From Chromera velia (lineage: Eukaryota; Sar; Chromeraceae): a DNA stretch of 64,000 bases. Under the pieces are notes generated by a model that saw only the letters and a program-made list of their open reading frames with translations, did no database searches and was not told where the DNA came from. The position numbers were made by a program, and so were the translations under genes. This document shows, piece by piece, positions 51,700 to 64,000 of the stretch. Each line of letters begins with the position of its first letter. Positions within the stretch are counted from its first letter, which is position 1. The stretch covers positions 47,798-111,797 of the forward strand of contig JAHBMJ010001383.1 of NCBI GenBank assembly GCA_018398765.1, given 5' to 3'.

Positions 51700-54263
51700 G
51701 AGGGTGGGGGCAGGGGGGCAGAGAAACAGGAGTGATAAGGAGCGAAGGGAAAGAAGGGAAGAATGGAGGAGTTAGTGAGAAAGAGAGGGAGCGCGCCAGA
51801 GAAAGCGAGCGCGCGCGCAGACACAGCGAAAGAACGACAGAGAAGTTCCATCGGACATACGGACACACGACGCGCAGCGACACACGGGAACGCTAAGCGC
51901 ATTCTGGCCTCCACATCTCCTCCTTGTTCCTCAGCTTCTCTCTACAGTGTTCCAGCTCACAGGCCGACTGACCAGCCACTCCCATCGCTGCGGTTTGCCT
52001 CCTGGTCTGAACATTGAGTAAGAGAGTTTGTACCTTGCGAGCTGCAAAGGAGGTTTGCAAGAAGATAGTCAGATTCACACGAAAAACAAAAACAAGGACA
52101 AAACAGGAAGAAACTCCGGAGCACGTGAACGCTTCAAGTCAAAACGGAGATCTTGCTACAGAGAACTTTGCGCAGCGATGACCTTTTCTCTTTTGCCTGT
52201 TTTTATTTTTCTCCCTTCCTCTGGCTCCAGACTCTCTTCGGCACTGCTTTTTCACGGACGGACCGACAACGTCTGTGTCTCTCTGTCCGCCTCTGTGTGC
52301 ATTCTGCTGCCAGACACGCACAAAGATGCACACCGACACGCACGCACGGACCCGCAGAGGCATCCGATCGTCAGTGGATCTGTCCATAAAGTAGTACACG
52401 TTGTTGACGAATCGGCAGGTCGACACAGAACCCTTCACAGGCACCTGGAAGAACAGACCAGAATGGATGGAAGCGACACATCAAAGAATGCTGGGCGCTT
52501 TAGACACTTTGTATGTGTATGTAGAGGAAGTCGAGAGCAGGGCGCAAGGCTGCCTGTGAGATGATGCATAGAGTCAACGCGAATCGCTCACTTGTGGTAG
52601 GAATAAGCAAACACCTCACACACATGCATCTGCGCACATGCACAAAGAAAAGGACAGACACAGTGGCGCGCAATCTCACACACATTCGCCCTTCTTCAGA
52701 CCTTTGCACCGCTATCTTGTGCGGAACACGACTTCAAGAGGCCCTACAGGTGAAAAAGGAAAAATTCGGGATGCTGTTTCATACATAGACAGGGCAAAAC
52801 ACCCAAAATCAGAGAAGAACGATGAAGCTGGACACAATGCACACCAGAAGCGAAGGAAGAAAACTTGTTGCACCGTCCTCCTCACTCATCCACACAGACC
52901 TCCTGCACGAGAGCGTCGTACATCTCCATCGGGTTCGTCTCCGTGCGAACGCACAGGACTGCACCCTCAAAGCAATCGATGCCGTCAGCCTGGGGAGGCC
53001 TCATGCGGTAGGCACCCACACGCGGGACACGGAGGGGGACTGCAGGAAGGAAGGAAGGAACCGGAGAGGCAACCATCAGACACACAAGAAGCAAAGTCGT
53101 GTCTCCCCCTTCATTTACTGACCGAATGGAGGAAGACGAGCAAGCAGACAGGTAGACAATGAGACCGTCTGCCTGTGGATGAAATGAAAAGTGCAGGCAC
53201 GTAACGAACGACAAACAAACAGCTTTACCCCCCCTCCGCTTCCCTCCCTTCTTCTCAGAACCCCCCCCCTCATTCTTCCCTGACTATTAATATATGATCT
53301 CGGAGCCCTTCTGACTGGCTCACTGCTGCTGTCCTTAATTCTTGCTTGCTTGCCTGACCTCTGCTGTCGATGAGCATATCGGCAGGGACCCAAACCCGGA
53401 GGGGGTCCGCCCGCTTCTCAGTTTTGAAGGAAATCTGCGAGAAAGAACAGTGAGTGAGTGAACCGAATGCTATCGCAGCAGTCGCACGCAAAAAAAATCT
53501 GTGGATGACTGCAATGTGCAGGCAAAGATCGAACGAAGCAAGGAAACAAAAGGAGAGCGAGACGTCCGTCCCGCTGTCTAAGAAGGGAGAGATTGAGCGT
53601 GTGTCTGTCTGTCTGGTGAGTCAGGGGGAAGCAAAATTCGCTCAGTCTGACTGTCTCTCTATCTCCGCTTCTCTTTGTCCTTTTGCTTTTGTCTTGCCTG
53701 TCTCTGGCATTCGGTGCACGCTATGTCTCTTTCGACCGATTGATGGATGCACGTCCTCGCTGCATAACTGCAGTCTCTCTTTCGCTTTCTTCTCATTCGT
53801 CCCCGAGTCTGCCTGCATACTACTCTGACAGACACACTTCCCCCTATGCCCCCCCATCCCCCCGGCCACCTACCTGGACCTCATTCTCCCTCACGTCAGA
53901 CAACTTTCCGTCCCACCAGGCAGGGCCGGGGCAGGCCGGGTGCAGCTTCCTGAACACAGAAGACCAAAAAGACAAAGACAAAGACATACACGCACGAATG
54001 CTCAGACATCGACAGACAGAGGACGAAGGACGAAACACAAACAGCTAAGGAAATCTGGACACCGATATTAGAGATTATTTCTTGCGAGTCCCAATCGCGT
54101 GTGCGTCTAAGCAGGATATCAGTCCTGTTCGCAACTGTGAAGAGTACCGCTCCGGCATTTCTGTCACACTTCGACAGGCGTTTTGGAGTTCTGGATCATC
54201 CCACGTGCATCCACATGTTTGCCTCCACACACATACACACACACACACGCACACACACACACT

Positions 54264-54325
<62 letters not shown>

Positions 54326-56201
54326 GGAGAGGCTGACCAGGCGATCTGGACCTCCATGCCGACTCTGAGCCCTGTGCGGAGAATTTCCTGAGCGCTCATT
54401 TGGAGTCTAGGTTCTATCGGGTACTCATCCCAGCCCTCAAAGAGAACCCCATCGATTTCCCCAGTCAGCCTGTCAGCAGGAATGTCGATGATCGGCTCAC
54501 TCACCCCGTCATCCAAACCCACTCCCGTGTGTGCACCACAAGGCACAGCGTCCAAGGGGCCCTTCGCACCTTCCCCTTCATCGCTTTCCGCCGCCGCCGC
54601 CGCCGCCGCTGCTGCTGCCGGGGCTTCTTCAATTCTGCAAACGCGTTCAAGATCACTTGTCACACCTTTCTGGTCTGTTTAAATGTACATTCGACTCAAG
54701 TGCTATTTCATGCACAGTCAGCCACCTTGAGGAGCTTCACAGAAGCACAAACCCGAAAGACTACACCAGAGAGGCGAAAGGAAAAGTGAAGAGCAGAAAA
54801 AAGAATGAAACGGCCCAAGACTGCCGAAAAAGGGCAGAATCAGGGTCGTCGCAAAATCGGGCACGAAAATGACAAAAGAGATGAAAAAGCACTTCTTGGA
54901 CTCAGTTGGTGGGGAAACAATTTTCTTGAGGAAGGGGTGTCAACATGTGGAAAGAAAAAACGACGAGAAGCAGCGTTTCGAAGCGCTTATCTGATGAGAG
55001 GTCTGCACGCAGACAGAAGCCTCGAACTGATCGGAGGGACGAGAGGGCGAAAGGCAAAAAAGAAAGGTGTGTAAAGAAAGTAGAGACGTGTTGAAAGAGA
55101 CAGGTGTGATTTGCCTTCAGAGGAGAATTTTTTTTTTGCGCGAACACGTCAGACGAACCAGATTTCTTTCAATGAATGCGCGTCAATGAGAAGCGATGAT
55201 TCCTTCTACTTACCTTTTTTCTTCTTGTGTTTTTTGCGCTTTAGAAGGGCTCTCTTTCTCATCCTTTTCTTGTCTGGGTGACGAGCGGGAAACTTTGCTT
55301 CCTTTACTTCCCCTCTCGCGCTCTTCGTTCTCCCTCTTTTCGCTCTTCTGGTCGGAAGCGGGGCAGGAAGACGAAGCGGAGGAGGTAGATGCGTGTGCTC
55401 TTGTTTTCATCCTCCTCTGGAAGGAAGAGGAAGATGGGGGCACGAGGGGGAGAGATTCCTCGAGGTCCTCCTCCTCTTCTGCCTCCTCGCCTTTGTTCGG
55501 GGACTCAATCGGACCCTCACCGACGGCAGCAGCAGTCTCTTTCTCTTGCTGTTCCGATAAAACTGCGGCTGCAACTGCGGCTCCGGATTTCAATTTAAGG
55601 TCCTGGACGGCTGGACCCTCGGTCTGAGTTGCCCTGTGCCTCCGGGGGGGCCGCACTGTCTGCGTCTGCTTCACGACCAGGTAGGCACCTGTCTGGATGC
55701 TTGCCTCTGTCATGACAACAGCAGAAGGGGAAGAGGAAGAGGAAGACGAAGAGGAGGGAGTCCCTTCACCTGCAAACAAAGAAAGGAATTGTGGCAAGCA
55801 GCACCGGGGAGGGAGGGGGACAGCTACCACAAAGTGGGCGGTTTTGAGAAAGAGGGGGCTGGAAGACGACAGAAAGCGAACAGGCGGGCATCAAGGGAGG
55901 TGACAGCAGGGTTCTCATTTCAGATGACAAGAAGGAAGGGCGTTGACGATTATTCGAAAGAAAGAGCCCTTGAGAGGGACGAGGAACTTTTTCCCTTCCT
56001 CTTCCTATCACATGAGGCCGACCTTTCTTCTTCCCCCTTTCTTTTGGTTTATCTTCAGAAAGAGACTCCACCAGAGAAAGGGCGCCTGTAGATCGGCAGA
56101 GTCTGCACACACAAGCAGAAAGAGAAGAAGGCATCAAGCAGTCAAGCTCGAAGGTGTGGAAGGATACGTCTCCGAGACCGCAGACAGACAGACAGGTTCC
56201 G

Positions 56202-56239
<38 letters not shown>

Positions 56240-56880
56240 GTGTACGAAAGCGACGCGCACGCACTTCCACACGCACCCGCACATCCACGCAGAGAGACTG
56301 CGCGCATGAGAGAGTAACATAGTGAGGGAGGGCAAGAGAGAGGGAGAGACAGCATCAGATGAGTGTCCGCACACACACGTGGAGAAAGGGGGAATCTGCA
56401 TGATCCCTCGGACGCAATCGCCGCGCAGAGACGGCCAAACAGGCACAGACTGACCTTATAAAAATGTCGCCATCGGCGTTCTGGGGTTGCAGAGCTGTGG
56501 TCTTCTTCTCTGAGTGAGGGAGGTGAAGTGCGAACACGTGGTTATCTCCGCCTGCATGCAGGAGACGGTGAGAGCACTTCAGTAAGACGGGAGAGCCAGT
56601 CGGAGGAGACGGCAGAGAGGAGAGCCGCAAGGGACCTACCTGGACACGCTGAAGTTTCGCATCCCTTCTCGGAAGCGATCAGAGTCCCGCACTTCTGGCA
56701 GAGCACCAAAAAAGAGCCGCAACTTCCTGCAGACAGAGGAGCAAGGCACACGGTGGCACGCGGGGACGCATACGGTCTTTCTCGGAAACCAACGAGATGC
56801 TCGAAGACCAAAGGGCCCCAAGTTACGGGGCACACCAAGCTGAGTGCTCCCTTGAGACCACAGAGGCCCTGAAGCCCCAT
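48595..56880 (-). CDS. Large Ser-rich AT-hook protein with a Cys-rich N terminus, probably nuclear
   Basis: Eleven exons on the minus strand agree in phase: 56880-56640, 56551-56455, 56102-56023, 55769-55214, 54634-54338, 53949-53874, 53434-53359, 53039-52900, 52444-52352, 52041-51973, 51657-48595, for 1595 residues. Near the N terminus is a C-x2-C knuckle (LCQKCGTLIASEKGC). The next part is Ser/Glu-rich. Exons 5-10 encode a folded-looking region containing VGMEVQIAW...WWDGKLSDVRENEVQISF, reminiscent of a Tudor-like barrel, then VNNVYYFMDRSTDD. The last exon is disordered: acidic Glu runs, long Ser runs, basic clusters and an AT-hook (KKRRGRPPGSG), with Pro/Gln-rich stretches at the end. A chromatin-linked role is inferred from the AT-hook and Tudor-like region only. 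The start is the first in-frame ATG after a TGA. Upstream of that TGA the frame continues into a possible earlier exon (see findings). Confidence 0.8.
54227..54321 (-). repeat. Intronic (AC)n-(AG)n compound repeat
   Basis: AC repeats followed by AG repeats on the plus strand; on the coding (minus) strand this reads (CT)n then (GT)n just downstream of the donor of exon 5 in the AT-hook gene. A shorter (AC)n at 51660-51693 lies immediately before the acceptor of its last exon. Confidence 0.8.
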
Positions 56881-57996
56881 AACATCATGACAGCCAGAGC
56901 AGCAGACGGGGATCCATCAGGTAAAGGTGAGATCTGCAGCGGGCGCACTCGGCAACTTACCAATCATTGGTTGAGGCTCTACACGTTTTCCACGGACAGT
57001 TGGGAGTATCAGGCCAAGAAACTCAAAGCGAAAGACAGGAAACTTGATGTGGTCCAGGCAGACGAAAACAACTTTGGCTTCGGATCTCGCTACCCACTCA
57101 TTCTCTCTTTTTGACGAGCAGCCCGTCTCCCCAGTCTCTCACGACAAAAGACCATGAGACGGGAACGCCGCGGTCTTTTCTTTCACTCAAGATGACCATT
57201 GTTGCACACACATTTTTTTGAAGCTAGCCTACTCGAGATTGAGGCAACATTGGCACAAACAGGGCACAGACCTGAGGGCGAACAATTCCCACTGCATTTG
57301 ACCGCGCAGCTTTGTTGTGCTGCGCGGCGGCGCCCACATTTAAAATCGGATGATCAATTAATTGTAATTTTAAATTAATTAACCGCGGGGTCCGCGATCA
57401 ATTGGCGCCGCCATTCATGTGCGTCAAACCCGGCCCAAAGTACAACTAACCCCAAAAAACTTCAATAAGTTACAATAAAGCCCAACTAGGCCCTACTAGG
57501 CCCGACATGAAAGGAAAAAGAGGGGGACATATGAAAAGCCCTGTGTAACCCTATCCTAAGACTTGCAGGCACTGCTAGGTACTGCTAGGCAGAGACTTTT
57601 CATCACTAATGTTCACAGTAGATAACGTCTTTTTGTTGGTTTATGTTGGCTTTTCAAACTGTAGTAATAAGAATCGTATATGGGTTAGTGTGGGTTAACA
57701 AAAAAATAATCAAAAATAATGGAACAAGATGAAACAAAGTAGGGGTCACAGTGAATGCTAGTAAAAACTGGTAGAAGCAAGCAAAGGTAAAACTTACCGT
57801 AAAAGCAGGCCTGCAAATGGTAGCAGTACTTAGAACAGCATTAAGCAGCATCAGCCTACACCAAGAAAATAAGAGAGAAACACTGTGATGCAGATGATGG
57901 TAGAGAGGGGGCCCACCTTATTTGTTCTAATATTTATTACAGTAGGAGTACGGATCAGATATAACTGGAATGAGTGAGGATCTAGGTGAGGATCGA
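56881..57996. promoter_or_regulatory. 5' flank of the AT-hook gene and AT-rich spacer
   Basis: Up to about 57115 this may hold a non-coding or miscalled upstream exon of the AT-hook gene (donor GTAAGT at 56960, acceptor CTGCAG near 56934). Beyond it, 57300-57420 has GC-rich and AATTAATT palindromic motifs (TTAATTAACCGCGG, GGCGCC). The rest is AT-rich without coding frames. Promoter activity is inferred from position. Confidence 0.4.
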
Positions 57997-58001
57997 TCAG
58001 A

Positions 58002-58261
58002 AGTAATGGCTCAGGGTAGCATAGACCTGGGGAGGCTAGGAGATGATATTAGGAGGATACACACTCACTACGTACATGTAGAAGTCTGTTCATGTAGGTC
58101 GTGTTCAAGGAAGACATCACTTCACACAGATGTAGTCAGCCTAGTGTCTGACCGACAGACAGACGTGCACGTGCATATATGCATGTAATAGTGACTGTGA
58201 TACTAGTCACTCTGTCTATCTTTCTATCCATCTAGGATCGGCTGTTATGTAAGTTACTACT
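58002..58261 (-). repeat. 3' LTR of copia element 2
   Basis: 260-bp terminal repeat preceded by TCAGA. It contains a GACCGACAGACAGACG stretch and an open frame that is only LTR read-through. Six differences from its partner. Confidence 0.93.
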
Positions 58262-59846
58262 CACCCATGGCAGACGATCATACAAACACACAAGTTCATA
58301 TATAGATCGAATCCCCAAACCCGATTGGCTTGGTGAGAGCATTCGCTGTCTGCAACTCACGAGGAACCCAAATCACTTTTGCCTTCACTTGCCTGCATCT
58401 CTGAATGCACCAGTCGAGCTGTTTCTGCATTCCAATATCGGATTCGGCCACACCAGATTGGATCTGATTATAGAGCGGATTGCAGTCAATCAAGAACTCG
58501 ACTGGCATGTCTTTTTGAAGAGACCGACCAAACGAAATCAGACGGGGAGCTTTCTTCAGGCATTCTTCCCATCCCACTATCTCTGACGCAGTCGAACTCC
58601 CCAGATTCCCTGTCGCACGCATTGACCTCCATGCAAACACATTGTAGAGCTGATCACCTACCTTCCATGCAAGGTCCACTAATAATGCAAGCCATGCATG
58701 TCTCCCTGAGTACCTCTCTCTTTTGAACGACGAATCAACGAAGAAGACCATCTTCAGCAGGCCAGAACGAGACAGTCTGCGAAGATTCAATTTAAAACCT
58801 TCTGGGTCATTCTTAATTGCATTGAGAATGCGAACAGCGATGTCCCGATGACGCTTTGTGGCTGTGTGTGTATATTTAGATAGGACATCATACCAGACAT
58901 GCCAGAATGGAGACAGCCTCCCTCCCCACCCCAGGCATCCGACCACTGTCGCATACACTTCCTTGAGAGACATGTCAGGCCCTTCGTCTCCCTTCAACTC
59001 AAGATCTTTCTCTGTGCATGAAAAAGTTGCCCCCACCCCCTTTCATAAAATCTTGAATTCACGAAACAACTTCTCAGTGTCCACCCCCTGAAGATAGGAA
59101 GTCATGGACACTTTACATTCACGTTCATTCCCTTGAAAATCCATGCCTAAATACTTGAAATGATATGAACGCATGTCAAGCTTTCTGATCTTTCCAAATT
59201 CCATTTCACCCTGCAGATGACGAATCAACGAATCAATCGACCCAAACCCAATCATGCGAAACACATCATCGATCCAATTTACGAGCACATTCTTCTTCTC
59301 GTCAAGTGCAATGCCCAATTCCACTCTCATGAACCCCGCCCTCCCAGCTGCCCCGACCCACTTGTCATCAAAGAGCTTGGAGGACACGGGCATTCCATAG
59401 AGCCCCCGCTTCACCTCACGGATCTATCCAGGTCTTAGGCTTCTTGCGTACCTCTTAATTCTTTCCCACTTCTTGGGCTTTATCTCGGGGTAGGGACAGA
59501 CGTTTGGAATGGGAGGCATCCATTCTGGCATGCGGGCGTACATCCTCTCTACATTGTTGTCGTCTGACTGTAGAAAAGCACCCTTCACATCACCGACAAA
59601 GAACTGCAGTGAGTGAGCCAGAGCCCAAATAACGCAAAGAAAAATCAGGGCAGGGAGAGGGGTACCTGTGAAGGTATTAATTTTTCTTTTATCTCTGAAC
59701 CCCTTGGCAAAACATCGCGCCTTAGCCACCCTCTTCTTCGACTTGGGAAGAGAGTATCTGCGAGACACGCCCCCGTTCGGCCCCACTGGAGGCTTTGTTT
59801 CCTTTTCCCCCTTTCTTTTCTCCTCTTCCTTTTCCTTCCACATCAA
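58262..59846 (-). pseudogene. Copia element 2 reverse transcriptase and RNase H, broken
   Basis: Reverse transcriptase starts with KKRVAKARCFAKGF and FVGDVKGAFLQ, meets TAG at 59424-59426, and continues in frame (IREVKRGLYGMP). The active-site box is NWIDDVF, a WIDD variant of YVDD. TGA at 59043-59045 follows, then the frame continues into RNase H with FFVDSSF, TASEIVGWEECL and LIDCNPLY. The tail WVPRELQTANALTKP is the standard copia ending. Its stop is at 58296-58298. Confidence 0.87.
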
Positions 59847-59849
59847 TCT

Positions 59850-63391
<3,542 letters not shown>

Positions 63392-63409
63392 CTCTCGCTG
63401 GTGTCTACC

Positions 63410-63669
63410 AGTAATGGCTCAGGGTAGCGCAGACCTGGGGAGGCTAGGAGATGATATTAGGAGGATACACACTCACTACGTACATGTAGAAGTCTGTTCA
63501 TGCAGGTGGTGTTCAAGGAAGACATCACTTCACACAGATGCAGTCAGCCTAGTGTCTGACCGACAGACAGACGTGCACGTGCATATATGCATGTAATAGT
63601 GACTGTGATACTAGTCACTCTGTCTATCTTTCTATCCATCTAGGATCGGCTGTCATGTAAGTTACTACT
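63410..63669 (-). repeat. 5' LTR of copia element 2
   Basis: 260-bp copy followed on its outer side by TCAGA. Minus-strand reading begins AGTAGTAACTTACA and ends GCCATTACT. Confidence 0.93.
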
Positions 63670-63674
63670 TCAGA

Positions 63675-64000
63675 GAAGAAGACGACTGGGCATAAAAAAA
63701 TAGTACTATAGTTAATTGAAAACTAAAAAAATGTTTTAAAAAGTTTAAACCTAAATCTCACAGCAGCTAGCTAATAAAACCACCTAAAGAATTAAGTAAT
63801 CAATTTTTAGCTTCAGACAATATGATTCAAGGAGTATCAAGTATACTGTGCTGTTAGGAGTAACCAACTTAGTTTGGTTACCCCGCCGGCTGTAGCCGGC
63901 TGTTAGGCCGCTTGGTAACCATTTTTATGGTTACAGTAATTATGTAGAGTCAATTGATTACCGTTGTTTTGGTAACCAAAACAGTGGTAATCGTTCTTTT
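63675..64000. other. AT-rich tail with a cluster of short palindromes
   Basis: Up to about 63860 the DNA is AT-rich without a coding frame. From 63860 there are several inverted repeats: AACCAACTTAGTTTGGTT, GCCGGCTGTAGCCGGC, and GGTAACC/GGTTACC units repeated to the window end. They may be the edge of a mobile element or a structured intergenic region. The window stops here. Confidence 0.5.

Overview
The window reads as nuclear DNA of a photosynthetic or formerly photosynthetic protist with very intron-rich genes. Base composition is mixed: roughly balanced genes, AT-rich spacers and many (CT)n, (TG)n and (GTCT)n tracts inside introns. A plastid-type leader on one protein, a receiver-kinase fusion, a DEP-DUF547 module and Ty1/copia elements together suggest a chromerid-like alga such as Chromera. 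That is an inference, not a proof. Fifty-one introns could be placed from reading frame, phase and splice sites; 30 of them start with GTC (often GTCAGT), and most end in TGCAG.

Layout, left to right. A terminal exon of an unknown gene (19-51) is followed by pyrimidine-rich spacer. A secreted class 3 lipase lies on the minus strand (1172-2775) and seems to have a one-base frame break in a homopolymer. It is divergent from a 23-exon gene on the plus strand (3834-14823) for a 981-residue protein of unknown function with a signal peptide and a transit-like stretch. AT-rich spacer leads to a THUMP-domain RNA methyltransferase (16002-18554, minus), which is divergent from a 14-exon Deg/HtrA serine protease (19191-25745, plus).

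The middle (26273-35432) is transposon territory: a complete Ty1/copia element with 270-bp LTRs and a TGATG target duplication, a 420-bp foldback element, and a 2.3-kb non-autonomous LTR element with a 227-bp LTR, a primer site and a polypurine tract but no pol. A TFIIS central-domain gene (35565-37417) carries an in-frame TGA.

From 38928 to about 44252 lies a single large gene combining a response-regulator receiver, a Ser/Thr kinase, a DEP-like domain and a DUF547-like domain. A 4.3-kb spacer with simple repeats follows. An 11-exon minus-strand gene (48595-56880) encodes a 1595-residue AT-hook, serine-rich protein that is probably nuclear. A second Ty1/copia element (58002-63669, minus strand, TCAGA target duplication) and a palindrome-rich tail close the window.

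There is no operon logic here; the genes are independent transcription units. The themes that link them are divergent gene pairs, short exons with strict phase agreement, repeat-loaded introns, and retroelements whose coding frames run on across TAG or TGA but never TAA.
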